From positions 2,790,001-2,854,000 of the forward strand of contig JACJXQ010000008.1 in assembly GCA_020636495.1 (NCBI GenBank): 64,000 nucleotides of DNA, written 5' to 3'. Both the position numbers and the translations under genes were made by a program. Positions 41,152 through 49,441 of the stretch are shown here, piece after piece. The notes under the pieces were generated by a model, which worked only from the letters and a program-made list of their open reading frames with translations, was not told the origin of the DNA and did no database searches. This stretch comes from Chitinophagales bacterium. GTDB lineage: Bacteria > Bacteroidota > Bacteroidia > Chitinophagales > Chitinophagaceae. The stretch's first letter is position 1. The number at the start of each line of letters is the position of its first letter.

Positions 41152-43686
41152 ATGCTCAAAACAATACCCGCAACGGAACAAAAAAAAGATATACAAACAG
41201 TATGCTTGTGGGCGCAAGGTACATGGTTGCAACAATGTGGCAACAATAACATAGAGGAATTGTGTATAGATAGCCGCAAGATAGCACATCCTGAAACAGC
41301 ACTTTTTATTGCCATAACCACCCGCCACCGTGACGGGCATTCATTCATAGGCAGCGCATACGACAAAGGAGTAAGAAACTTCCTGGTAACAACCGATGTA
41401 GATACCGGCGCATACCCTGATGCCAATTTTATCAAAGTAAAAGATACTGTCGCTGCCCTGCAACAAATAGCAACGGCCAATCGTAAACGATATGACATTC
41501 CCTGCATAGGTATTACAGGCAGTAACGGCAAAACCATCATTAAAGAGTGGTTATACCAGTTATTGTCTGCCGATTATAATACGGTGCGTAGCCCCAAAAG
41601 CTATAATTCACAGATAGGCGTGCCTATGTCTGTATGGATGATGGACAAACAACACCAACTGGCCATTTTCGAGGCAGGCATCTCCCAACCGGGGGAAATG
41701 GAAAAGCTGGAACGTATCATACATCCTACCATCGGAGTATTTACCAACATTGGCGAGGCGCATAGCGAAGGTTTCCTGAACAACAGGCAGAAAATAAAAG
41801 AAAAACTGCTGCTGTTCCGCTATGCCAAACACCTGGTATATTGCAAAGATCACCAAGAGCTGAATCAAAGCATTGTAGAATACCTGCACCAGGTAAGGAA
41901 TGAAGATGAAAAAGACAATATTCAGCCTTTTAAATGGTCATACAAAAACGATGCTGACCTGCACATAATAGCTGTGAACAAGGATAATGGCTCAACAACT
42001 ATTGAAGCCCGCTATAATAGTACTGACATATCTATAACTATCCCCTTTTCAGATCCTGCATCTATTGAGAATGCAATTCATTGCTGGTGCGTATTGCTGC
42101 TCATGAGGGTTCCACAGGAAAAGATAACTGAACGTATGCTACACCTTGCCCCGGTAAGTATGCGCCTGGAGCTGAAACATGGCATTAATGATTGCACCTT
42201 CATCAACGATACATATAATTCTGACCTTACTTCACTACTTATTGCACTTGAATACCTGGAACAACAACGCCAGCACCAGCATCATACTGTGATACTATCT
42301 GACATGCTGCAGATAGCACGCCCTGACGGGGAGCTTTATGAAGAAGTGGCCGACATACTGGGTAGCAAACATATTCAGAGGTTCATAGGTATAGGACCTG
42401 CATTGTATAAAAACAAAGCCCCTTTCCGTAAGCATAAAAGGATGAGGAGCATCTTTTTTAAATCAACGGATGATTTTCTGAAGAACTTCCACCTGATAAC
42501 TTTCAACAACGAGGCTATACTCCTGAAAGGTGCCCGTATGTTCAAATTCGAACGGATAAGTACCTTGCTGGAGCAAAAGATACACCAGACGGTCATGTCC
42601 ATCAACCTGTCGTCGCTGACACACAACCTGAATGTGTTCAGGCGCAGGCTGAAGCCGGGCGTAAAAACCATGGCAATGGTCAAAGCCTTCTCTTATGGCA
42701 GTGGCAGTTACGAGATAGCCCACAGGCTGCAATATGCCGGCGTTGATTACCTGGCTGTTGCTTATACAGATGAAGGTATCGCACTGCGCAAAGGAGGTAT
42801 CACCATGCCCATTATGGTGATGAGCCCGGACACCCAGACTTTCGACAGGATGATAGCCTGGAAGCTGGAACCTGAAATATTCAACATGCGCTCATTGCAG
42901 GCGTTCCTGCAAATAGCGCAGACATTACATATCGAACAATACCCGGTACATATCAAACTGGATACGGGTATGCACCGCCTGGGCTTCAATCCTGATGAGA
43001 TAGGCGAGCTGACCAACACTATCAAGGACAGTGAACTGCTGAAAGTGGTGAGCATATTCAGCCACCTTGCTGCCAGTGAGGACCCCAAGGAAGACAACTT
43101 CACCCGTGGGCAGGCAGAAAAATTTGAGGCCATGTGTGCCGAGATAAACAAAGCACTCACTTACAAGCCTGTCCGCCATATATGCAACTCGGCTGCCATA
43201 GCCCGCCATCCTGAAATGCACTACGAAATGGTGCGCCTGGGCCTGGGCCTGTATGGCATAGACAGCAGCGGCGACCTGCAAAAAGAGCTGCAACAGATAG
43301 GCACTTTAAGAACCACCATTGCCCAGATAAGAACCGTACCGGCCGGCGAAGGTATTAGCTATGGCCATACTGACGCTGCTGATTGGGAAAGACGCATTGC
43401 TACAATTAGCATCGGTTATGCTGACGGTTACCCACGTGCCATGAGCAATGGCGAAAGCTATGTACTGATACATGGCAAAAAAGCCAAAATAACAGGCAAG
43501 GTGTGTATGGACATGTGCATGGTAGATGTAACCAGTATGCCCGAAGCCCGGGAAGGTGACGATGTCATAATCTTTAACGATGAGCTATCTGTAACACAAC
43601 TTGCAGCATGGGCAGGTACTATTACCTACGAACTGATGACCGGCATCTCTCAACGTGTAAAACGCGTATACGAGAACGAGATCTAA
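41152..43686 (+). CDS. murF-alr: Bifunctional MurF / alanine racemase
   Basis: An 844-aa fusion, known in Bacteroidota. Residues 1 to about 465 are a UDP-MurNAc-tripeptide:D-Ala-D-Ala ligase: the Mur ATP loop GSNGKT (123-128), SPKSYNSQIGVP and INDTYNSD. From about 475 on is alanine racemase: MVKAFSYGSG with the PLP Lys511, KLDTGMHRLGF, LGLGLYGID, and EGISYGHTDAADWERRIAT with the second catalytic Tyr region. The protein makes D-Ala and joins D-Ala-D-Ala to the muropeptide precursor in the cytosol. The MurF half has ATG 41152. A strong bidirectional terminator follows. Confidence 0.95.
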   Translation: MLKTIPATEQKKDIQTVCLWAQGTWLQQCGNNNIEELCIDSRKIAHPETALFIAITTRHRDGHSFIGSAYDKGVRNFLVTTDVDTGAYPDANFIKVKDTVAALQQIATANRKRYDIPCIGITGSNGKTIIKEWLYQLLSADYNTVRSPKSYNSQIGVPMSVWMMDKQHQLAIFEAGISQPGEMEKLERIIHPTIGVFTNIGEAHSEGFLNNRQKIKEKLLLFRYAKHLVYCKDHQELNQSIVEYLHQVRNEDEKDNIQPFKWSYKNDADLHIIAVNKDNGSTTIEARYNSTDISITIPFSDPASIENAIHCWCVLLLMRVPQEKITERMLHLAPVSMRLELKHGINDCTFINDTYNSDLTSLLIALEYLEQQRQHQHHTVILSDMLQIARPDGELYEEVADILGSKHIQRFIGIGPALYKNKAPFRKHKRMRSIFFKSTDDFLKNFHLITFNNEAILLKGARMFKFERISTLLEQKIHQTVMSINLSSLTHNLNVFRRRLKPGVKTMAMVKAFSYGSGSYEIAHRLQYAGVDYLAVAYTDEGIALRKGGITMPIMVMSPDTQTFDRMIAWKLEPEIFNMRSLQAFLQIAQTLHIEQYPVHIKLDTGMHRLGFNPDEIGELTNTIKDSELLKVVSIFSHLAASEDPKEDNFTRGQAEKFEAMCAEINKALTYKPVRHICNSAAIARHPEMHYEMVRLGLGLYGIDSSGDLQKELQQIGTLRTTIAQIRTVPAGEGISYGHTDAADWERRIATISIGYADGYPRAMSNGESYVLIHGKKAKITGKVCMDMCMVDVTSMPEAREGDDVIIFNDELSVTQLAAWAGTITYELMTGISQRVKRVYENEI

Positions 43687-43718
43687 ATTCCTTATAAAAA
43701 GAGCTAACACAAATATTT

Positions 43719-43747
43719 AAAGGCTGTCCGGCAATCGGACAGCCTTT
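43719..43747. terminator. Bidirectional intrinsic terminator between murF-alr and htpG
   Basis: AAAGGCTGTCCG pairs perfectly with CGGACAGCCTTT over 12 bp with a 5-nt loop. TATTTTC follows on the plus strand and AATATTTG on the minus strand. It serves two convergent genes. Confidence 0.9.
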
Positions 43748-43755
43748 ATTTTCAA

Positions 43756-45651
43756 CTATTCTTTTATCATCGCAACACTCCTGTTCAGGAAGTTGGTCAG
43801 GTCTTCGCCTTTGAGCATATCCTGCGAGAGGAGTGCCAGGTCGAAGGCATGACGGGCGATGCGTATCTTATCTTCTTCGGTCGCAGCCTTGAGAATCCGG
43901 CTGATGAGCTCGTGGTTGCCATTAACAGCTACCTTGTAGTTCTCAGGCATTGCGCCAAACATAGCCATACCGTTCATCTCGGCCATCTCCTTCATACGGC
44001 GGCTCATCTCGTCCATAGTCACGGTAACAGGCAGTTCATCGGTACTGATACTTTCTACCTCTACCTGCATGTTCGGTTTATTTACCGCTTTTTCAAATAT
44101 CTCTTTCACCTGCTTGCTCTCCTCTTCCGTCAGCACATGCTCAATGGCATCTGTTTTTTTGATGAGGTTGTCCATCACGTCAGAGTCCACACGCTTCAGG
44201 GATGTCTTTTCCAGCTTATAATCCAGGTAACTTACGTAGTGTTTGTCTATCGGAGAGTCCATGAGCAATACATCATAACCACGTTTCTCAGCACCCTGTA
44301 TGTAGAAGTTTTGCTTCTCAGGATCAGTAGCGTATAAGTACACCAGTTGGCCGTCTTTATCTGTCTGCGCCGCTTCTACTTTTGTTTTGTATTCATCCAG
44401 CGTGTAGAACTCTCCTTTGCTGTTCTTCAGCAGTGCAAAGTCTTTTGCTTTTTCGTAGAACTTCTCATCGGTCACCATTCCGTATTTCACGAACAGGCCG
44501 ATGTCGTTCCATTTTTCTTCGTACACCTTGCGGTCTTTTTTGAAGAGCTCGCTCAGCTTGTCTGCCACTTTTTTAGTGATATAGCTGTTGATCTTCTTCA
44601 CATTGCTATCCGCCTGCAGGAAGCTGCGCGAAACGTTCAGCGGGATGTCCGGAGAATCGATAACGCCATGCAACAGCATCAGGAATTCGGGAACTATCTC
44701 TTTCACCTCGTCGGTAATGAATACCTGGCGGGAGTATAATTTTATCTTGTTACGTTGTATCTCGAAGTCTTTCTTCAGCTTAGGGAAGTACAGCACACCT
44801 GTCAGGTTGAACGGATAATCCACGTTGAGGTGTATCCAGAAAAGCGGGTCTTCCGTCATCGGGTACAGTTCCCTGTAAAACTCCAGGTAATCTTCGTCCT
44901 TCAGTTCAGAAGGCGCTTTGGTCCATATCGGCGTGGTATTGTTGATGATATGGTCTACCTCAACCGGTTTGGTCTTTGGCTTACCCTCTTCATCCTCACC
45001 ATCCGGCTCCTGTATGGTATCGGTACCAAACTTAACAGGCACCGGCAGGAAACGGCAATATTTCTCTAATATCTCTTTCAGCTTGTATTCGTCGAGGAAC
45101 TCTTTAGAATCCTCGTTGATATGCAGGATGATATCCGTACCCACCATAACGCGCTCACCTTCTGAAATTTCGAAGCTGGTGCTACCGTCACACTCCCAGC
45201 GCGCTGGCTGTGCGTCCTGCTGATAAGAGCGTGTCTGTATCTCCACTTTATCGGCCACCATAAAGGCTGAATAAAAGCCCAGGCCAAACTTGCCTATTAT
45301 CTCGTTAGCATCTTTTGCATCCTTGAATTTCTCAACAAACTCAGTGGCGCCCGAGAAGGCTATCTGGTTGATGTATTTTTTTATCTCCTCAGCCGTCATA
45401 CCGATACCGTTGTCGGATATGGTAATGGTCTTAGCCGCTTCGTCCAGTTTTACTTCAACAAGCGCGGGCGGCAGTTCTCCTTTGAACTCGCCCAGCGATG
45501 CCAGCCTTTTCAGCTTTTGGGTAGCGTCCGTAGCGTTAGACACCAGCTCCCTGAGGAATATCTCGTTGTCTGAATAGAGGAACTTCTTGATAATGGGGAA
45601 TATATTTTCCGTATGTATGGAAATCGTACCTTTTTCTTGCATAGTGTTCAT
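43756..45651 (-). CDS. htpG: Molecular chaperone HtpG (Hsp90)
   Basis: A 631-aa Hsp90. The N-terminal ATPase region has TENIFPIIKKFLYSDNEIFL, RELVSNATDATQKL, ISDNGIGMT and GKFGLGFYSAFMVAD; the middle domain contains LNVSRSFLQADSNVKKI. It folds client proteins in the cytosol. The frame is open for another 122 residues to 46017, but that part has no Hsp90 likeness, spans inverted repeats and contains an intrinsic terminator, so it is untranslated. I use ATG 45651 (MNTMQEKGTIS); ATG 45642 (MQEKGTIS) is equally plausible. Confidence 0.95.
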   Translation of the reverse strand: MNTMQEKGTISIHTENIFPIIKKFLYSDNEIFLRELVSNATDATQKLKRLASLGEFKGELPPALVEVKLDEAAKTITISDNGIGMTAEEIKKYINQIAFSGATEFVEKFKDAKDANEIIGKFGLGFYSAFMVADKVEIQTRSYQQDAQPARWECDGSTSFEISEGERVMVGTDIILHINEDSKEFLDEYKLKEILEKYCRFLPVPVKFGTDTIQEPDGEDEEGKPKTKPVEVDHIINNTTPIWTKAPSELKDEDYLEFYRELYPMTEDPLFWIHLNVDYPFNLTGVLYFPKLKKDFEIQRNKIKLYSRQVFITDEVKEIVPEFLMLLHGVIDSPDIPLNVSRSFLQADSNVKKINSYITKKVADKLSELFKKDRKVYEEKWNDIGLFVKYGMVTDEKFYEKAKDFALLKNSKGEFYTLDEYKTKVEAAQTDKDGQLVYLYATDPEKQNFYIQGAEKRGYDVLLMDSPIDKHYVSYLDYKLEKTSLKRVDSDVMDNLIKKTDAIEHVLTEEESKQVKEIFEKAVNKPNMQVEVESISTDELPVTVTMDEMSRRMKEMAEMNGMAMFGAMPENYKVAVNGNHELISRILKAATEEDKIRIARHAFDLALLSQDMLKGEDLTNFLNRSVAMIKE

Positions 45652-45789
45652 GTATTTTATCTCTGATACTATATTTATCAACTCACGTTCCAACCGGGGC
45701 AAAAATGCCATATTGACAGCGTAGGAGACATCATTCTGCCTGTCTTCTGCAATTCTGTGCGGCAGGTAAGCAGAGCTGGCAGGATGGCG

Positions 45790-45943
45790 ACTTAACAGTT
45801 TACCGCTAAAACTGTTAAGTAAAGGGGAAAAGTGCTTTAACTGAAAGTTACTATGCGATATTACTAACTGATTGACTGTAAGTGCATTACGACACAAACT
45901 GTTAAGTATTGTTAAGTAAAATGGTAATCGTGCCGTACTTAAC
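45790..45943. promoter_or_regulatory. Cluster of five GTTAAGT/ACTTAAC boxes upstream of htpG
   Basis: ACTTAACAGTTT and AAACTGTTAAGT form a perfect 12-bp inverted repeat with a 7-bp spacer (45790-45820). AAACTGTTAAGT recurs at 45896-45907, GTTAAGT at 45911-45917 and ACTTAAC at 45937-45943. The boxes lie 139-292 bp before the htpG ATG. Repeated boxes in both orientations are typical of operator arrays; no named regulator is recognised. Confidence 0.5.
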
Positions 45944-45950
45944 AATTGAT

Positions 45951-45976
45951 GAAAAAGCCCCGCTATTTGCGGGGCT
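45951..45976 (-). terminator. Intrinsic terminator upstream of htpG
   Basis: AGCCCCGC pairs with GCGGGGCT over 8 bp with a 5-nt loop, followed on the minus strand by TTTTTC. It ends either a read-through transcript from the 46176 lipoprotein gene or a short transcript from the -7 box at 46042. Confidence 0.8.
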
Positions 45977-46041
45977 GAATATTGTGCTATATGATGATAT
46001 TGGTGCCGGGGGTACATGGTTTTTGATCTTATTTAATAAAA

Positions 46042-46049
46042 CAAATTTA
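46042..46049 (-). promoter_or_regulatory. -7 box TAAATTTG (minus strand), candidate start of a short transcript
   Basis: A perfect TAnnTTTG on the minus strand lying about 65 bp before the terminator hairpin at 45956-45976. It may drive a short RNA of about 85 nt or a terminated leader. AT-rich background makes chance possible. Confidence 0.35.
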
Positions 46050-46086
46050 CATAATTATATTTAATTTATCAAATATTATTTATCAT

Positions 46087-46135
46087 GAACTATGATTATT
46101 GTGATTGTTTCATGGGCTATGATATTTTCGGACAT
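46087..46135 (+). repeat. Imperfect intergenic direct repeat, copy A
   Basis: About 50 bp beginning GAACTATGATTATTGTGATT and ending GGACAT, matching copy B (47284-47333) at most positions, including GTGATTGTTT and GGCTATGATA. The two copies lie in the same orientation on either side of the lipoprotein gene. Confidence 0.7.
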
Positions 46136-46175
46136 ACCCGTATGCTGTTCAAAAGCACCTTTATCTATGGAATTA

Positions 46176-47174
46176 TTACTCCCCGATAAGTGATGGCTTA
46201 TACTTATGAATGTGACGTACTTTTTTTGAATTCGTATCATTGGCCCAAACATAGAATACAGAGTCTGACAAACACGTCAAACCGGGGAACAGCTTTTCAA
46301 TTTCCTCGTTTAACAAGTCATTTTCTTGTTCTAACAGTCCTGAATTAGTTATTGGAATATCTGTAATACATGAAACAACCGGGTAAATATTGCCTTGACT
46401 GATTGTAGCCTTTAACCCAACAATACTAGTATTATTCGGGCTTGCCATTACCTGTTTAGGAAGAGTATATTTCGCCTCCATACGTTTGGTCACAATTTGC
46501 ATAAAATCATTAAAATCAGGTATTACATCATACATTAAGGCACCATTGGACGGATCTAATAATATCTTACCAGCCTGCATATACAAATACGCCTGCATTA
46601 AACTATCCTCATTTAATTTTGCATTTGCCAGCTTGAATATATCAGGTCCTAACATCCCTTTGAATAAAATATACTCGAGATTAAAAATATTTAGCTCCCA
46701 ATTGCCATTATTGGTTGCTTCAAACACCATACTAACCAATACCCTACCCTTCCCACTTTTATCCGGTATGGTCATTAGACATACATAAGTATTCTGACTT
46801 TGAGGACGGAGATAGTACGTGTATCCAAATGAGTTGATTGCTTCTTTAAATTGAACCGGCATTCCGGGTTTACCATGTGTCACATGCGCTTCTAACATTT
46901 TAAATATAGCTCCGTAATTCTCAAAAAGTCTATCTTCAAACTTACCTTCACCTGATGATATATTCCCCTTTAAGCTTGTGCTTGAAAACTTTGATATGCC
47001 TGCCCAATTATCGCTTTGTAGACTATTTATTATTTTTTTTGTCAGCTCATCTATCTCAGACCTGACATCCTGATTGATCTTATCGTTCAATGTAATTTCA
47101 ATGTTATCAACATTACAACCGACAAAGGTCATTGTTATCAACAACAGCAATAAGCATTTATTTAAATTCAACAT
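46176..47174 (-). CDS. Lipoprotein of unknown function
   Basis: A 332-aa exported lipoprotein. ATG 47174 gives the signal peptide MLNLNKCLLLLLITMTFVGC with the lipobox Cys20. An upstream extension of 11 residues in frame is rejected. The mature part is mixed alpha/beta with NSLQSDNWAGISKFSSTSLK near the start, and GNWELNIFNLEYILFKGM in the middle, which suggests a DUF-type domain with an NTF2-like look. I do not recognise a family. The gene is AT-rich compared with its neighbours and flanked by two copies of a short direct repeat. Confidence 0.7.
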   Translation of the reverse strand: MLNLNKCLLLLLITMTFVGCNVDNIEITLNDKINQDVRSEIDELTKKIINSLQSDNWAGISKFSSTSLKGNISSGEGKFEDRLFENYGAIFKMLEAHVTHGKPGMPVQFKEAINSFGYTYYLRPQSQNTYVCLMTIPDKSGKGRVLVSMVFEATNNGNWELNIFNLEYILFKGMLGPDIFKLANAKLNEDSLMQAYLYMQAGKILLDPSNGALMYDVIPDFNDFMQIVTKRMEAKYTLPKQVMASPNNTSIVGLKATISQGNIYPVVSCITDIPITNSGLLEQENDLLNEEIEKLFPGLTCLSDSVFYVWANDTNSKKVRHIHKYKPSLIGE

Positions 47175-47243
47175 GATTTCCTTATAAGTAAAAGAGTAAA
47201 CGAACAACTATCCAACTTTAATCGACATTGTCACAAAAGCAAA

Positions 47244-47274
47244 AATGCGTATTGTAATTTAGCTAAAACAATGA
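47244..47274 (+). repeat. 31-bp imperfect repeat, copy 1
   Basis: Matches 48751-48781 at 25 of 31 positions, same orientation (shared core TGTAATTT and AAAACA-TGA). AT-rich, so significance is moderate. Confidence 0.45.
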
Positions 47275-47283
47275 CCAAAAAAG

Positions 47284-47333
47284 GAACTATGAATTGTGTG
47301 ATTGTTTGATAGGCTATGATACTTTTTAGACAT
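47284..47333 (+). repeat. Imperfect intergenic direct repeat, copy B
   Basis: Partner of 46087-46135. Shared blocks are GAACTATGA, TGTGATTGTTT and GGCTATGATA with one small gap and scattered changes. Confidence 0.7.
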
Positions 47334-47584
47334 GTGGAGGTTTAACGTTGCAAAACACATTGTGGTGGATAAGAATTGTCATGATGTGCGAGCGTGGCGA
47401 TACAATCGCCATACCAATGCATCCTCGTTGCAAACCACGACAAGTGAGGGGGAAACAATAAATATTCGAATAATTCTTTTCCTTAAATTAACCTTTGCAT
47501 GACTTGTGTTAGTATTTTAGTGAATACTTTGGTCGAAACTTAAATTCACGACCGAAGAATATATTTAATCAAAAACACAGCCCA

Positions 47585-48688
47585 ATGCTAACCGTGATAT
47601 ATCGTTCCGTTTTCACCCTTGTATGTGTCTGCATAATGCAAACAGTATCTGCTCAAAAGTTCTATGTAAATACCGGCAAAGTAGGGTTGCAACCGGAGCC
47701 AGGTAAAACCTATTTATTGGATATTGATACATGCAATGTAATCAGTGATACAACGAATTACACAATATACTCTTGTGTGCCTACCAGTATTGATAGTGTG
47801 TACAATGACATTGCTATCGATAAACAAGGTAACATCTGGTATGTAACAGAAGGAGGACACCTTTATAAAAGGAAACTAAACGACACAACATCATGTCAGT
47901 TCTTAGGTGATTTTACAACAAAACAGATTGCCGGGTTAGTTGCCGACACGGCAGGGAATATTTATGCTGCGGGTAATTTCACAGATACCTGCACGCTATA
48001 CAAATATGACAGTACGGGCTTTCATGTATTAGGCTACTTACCCAGAGGAGTCTATTGTGCCGGCGACCTGTTTTTTTATAAATACAGGTTGTTCATGACC
48101 TCATATTACAAAACACTGGATACCGGGTTCATTACAGAAATAGTGATCCCTGCACCGGAACAAAGTTGCTATTATATGGGGCTTGGTACACTAATACCTT
48201 TTGGCGCATTTTGCATTAATGATAACAATGCAACCAGGACATTTATTACACCAGCTATTAAGCCAAATTATGATTCATCTTTATTGGTGGAAATCGATAT
48301 GGACAATCGAAAAATCTTAAAAACACTATGTACATACCCTTTTTCAATCAGAGGAGCTGCAACTTATTACAACCTTACAGGAGATAGTACTCAGTGTCCG
48401 TACACGCCTAATTCTGTAACTACACTAAAAAGTTACAGAGAGACGAAGTATGTAGATGCATACAATCCCGTAAAGGATATAATACGTGTGAATACTAATT
48501 TGGATAATACAGAGATCAGGACAATCAACCTGTACGATTTATCAGGTAAAAAAATCAAATCTTTCGGCAATACTGAGTTTCCCGGGAACCTAAACATAGC
48601 AGACCTTTCTAATGGATTATATATCTTCCAGATCATTTCATCCCATGGGGAAGTGTGGAACCAGAAAGTAGTAAAATCCGATTTTTGA
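47585..48688 (+). CDS. T9SS-secreted propeller-like protein
   Basis: A 367-aa exported protein. The signal peptide ends in CIMQTVSAQ (about residue 23). Residues 25-280 show repeated short strands with a 'DxxGNIW/Y' pattern (DIAIDKQGNIWYVT, GLVADTAGNIYAAG), as in beta-propellers. The last about 75 residues form a type A T9SS sorting domain: AYNPVKDIIRVNTNLDNTEI, INLYDLSGKKIKSFG, ADLSNGLYIFQII. It should be cell-surface attached or released. No binding partner is apparent. Confidence 0.82.
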   Translation: MLTVIYRSVFTLVCVCIMQTVSAQKFYVNTGKVGLQPEPGKTYLLDIDTCNVISDTTNYTIYSCVPTSIDSVYNDIAIDKQGNIWYVTEGGHLYKRKLNDTTSCQFLGDFTTKQIAGLVADTAGNIYAAGNFTDTCTLYKYDSTGFHVLGYLPRGVYCAGDLFFYKYRLFMTSYYKTLDTGFITEIVIPAPEQSCYYMGLGTLIPFGAFCINDNNATRTFITPAIKPNYDSSLLVEIDMDNRKILKTLCTYPFSIRGAATYYNLTGDSTQCPYTPNSVTTLKSYRETKYVDAYNPVKDIIRVNTNLDNTEIRTINLYDLSGKKIKSFGNTEFPGNLNIADLSNGLYIFQIISSHGEVWNQKVVKSDF

Positions 48689-48750
48689 TTCTACTTAGTA
48701 TAATAATTATTGCAGGTTCCCTATGATTGGCACTAATACAAATGAACCCG

Positions 48751-48781
48751 AATGCACACTGTAATTTGGCAAAAACAGTGA
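48751..48781 (+). repeat. 31-bp imperfect repeat, copy 2
   Basis: Partner of 47244-47274 (25 of 31 identical). It lies 62 bp after the T9SS protein stop. A perfect 9-bp inverted repeat GGTTATAAA / TTTATAACC follows at 48798-48824, without a T-tract. Confidence 0.45.
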
Positions 48782-48921
48782 GTACAGGGATTAGTCCGGT
48801 TATAAACTGAACTTATTTATAACCACCAGTCGCAGACCCGCGGGAGCAACGTTAAAACTGAACTCACAATTCCGTTAGGGTCTCGTGCGGAAGTTCCTTG
48901 CGGAACAAAAGCAAACTGCTC

Positions 48922-49140
48922 TTACTCAAGGACACAATAACCGTTGGCAACCTTTGCGGCAAGGCCATCGGCAGCTTTGCATGCAACTTTGGCATCCTTT
49001 TTTGTGAGCTTTTTATAGTAGAGTGTCTCCTGTGGCTTACCTGTATTTTTTTCTGCACACTTGCAGGTCCAATCCTTTTTGCATGACGTGATGCCGAGAA
49101 TCAATATACCCAGTAATGCGATCGCTGTTGTCTTTTTCAT
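48922..49140 (-). CDS. Small cysteine-containing lipoprotein
   Basis: A 72-aa lipoprotein. ATG 49140 gives MKKTTAIALLGILILGITSC, with the lipobox Cys20 followed by KKDWTCKCAEKNTGKP. The mature chain has CKC plus two later cysteines (VACKAADG, NGYCVLE), which could form two disulfides. Small lipoproteins of this 'C-K-K-x-x-x-C-x-C' type are frequent in Chitinophagales and often duplicated; function is unknown. A decayed relative lies just upstream (49204-49341). An 8-residue upstream extension of the frame is rejected. Confidence 0.7.
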   Translation of the reverse strand: MKKTTAIALLGILILGITSCKKDWTCKCAEKNTGKPQETLYYKKLTKKDAKVACKAADGLAAKVANGYCVLE

Positions 49141-49203
49141 TTTGTGATGTGTTTTATAAATCAAATTTGTGCCCGGAAGTTAATTTGAAATCGTTTAAAA
49201 AAG

Positions 49204-49341
49204 TTATGGTAGTGTGCAATATGGATTACCATTCTGGTCCTGCCCTCCTGATGCTTCGCTATCACGTTTCACTGCTGTTTTTGTTATAGCTTTCATGGTA
49301 AGGTTTCCTTGTGTACACTGGCAGGTGTATTCTTTTATACA
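49204..49341 (-). pseudogene. 5'-truncated relic of the neighbouring small lipoprotein
   Basis: Reading from 49341 after a TAA stop, the minus strand gives KEYTCQCTQGNLTMKAITKT, then NGNPYCTLP and a stop. This parallels KKDWTCKCAEKN...NGYCVLE of the neighbouring gene: same C-x-C, the same basic middle and the same NG-x-YC-x-L end. No signal peptide or lipobox is left. It looks like the tail of a decayed tandem copy. Confidence 0.55.
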
Positions 49342-49441
49342 TTATGAGAAAGATTAGGCTAAACACCACAAAAAGACAAAGAATTAATTACACAATCAGA
49401 TATCGACTTTAGCACAGTTCCGTTTTAAAGAAGAATAAAAT

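Larger units (their letters stand above)
45652..46175. other. 524-bp gene-free region upstream of htpG
   Basis: It contains, from htpG outward, a cluster of GTTAAGT/ACTTAAC boxes (45790-45943), an intrinsic terminator pointing left (45951-45976), a minus-strand -7 box (46042-46049) and one copy of a roughly 50-bp intergenic repeat (46087-46135). No protein frame is credible. Confidence 0.7.
47175..47584. other. 410-bp repeat-rich intergenic region
   Basis: It holds one copy of a 31-bp repeat (47244-47274), copy B of the roughly 50-bp repeat (47284-47333), a tight hairpin TGGCGAT-ACA-ATCGCCA (47395-47411), and two similar segments CGTTGCAAAaCAC / CGTTGCAAAcCAC near 47346 and 47426. No frame is credible. 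A near-consensus promoter TA-N3-TTTG occurs at 47489-47497, upstream of the next gene. Confidence 0.6.

Noticed and set aside
41152..43686. MurF-Alr fusion as a possible lost stop codon or assembly error
   Set aside because: MurF-alanine racemase fusions are a known Bacteroidota arrangement and both halves are complete.
43849..44337. 162-codon plus-strand frame inside htpG
   Set aside because: Shadow of the conserved Hsp90 C-terminal domain.
45652..46017. 122-residue N-terminal extension of the HtpG frame
   Set aside because: No Hsp90-like sequence, spans the inverted-repeat boxes and an intrinsic terminator, and the normal Hsp90 N-terminus begins at MNTMQEKGTIS.
48893..48906. Hairpin GTTCC-TTGC-GGAAC as terminator of the 48922 lipoprotein
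   Set aside because: Only 5 bp of stem and no T-tract downstream on the minus strand.
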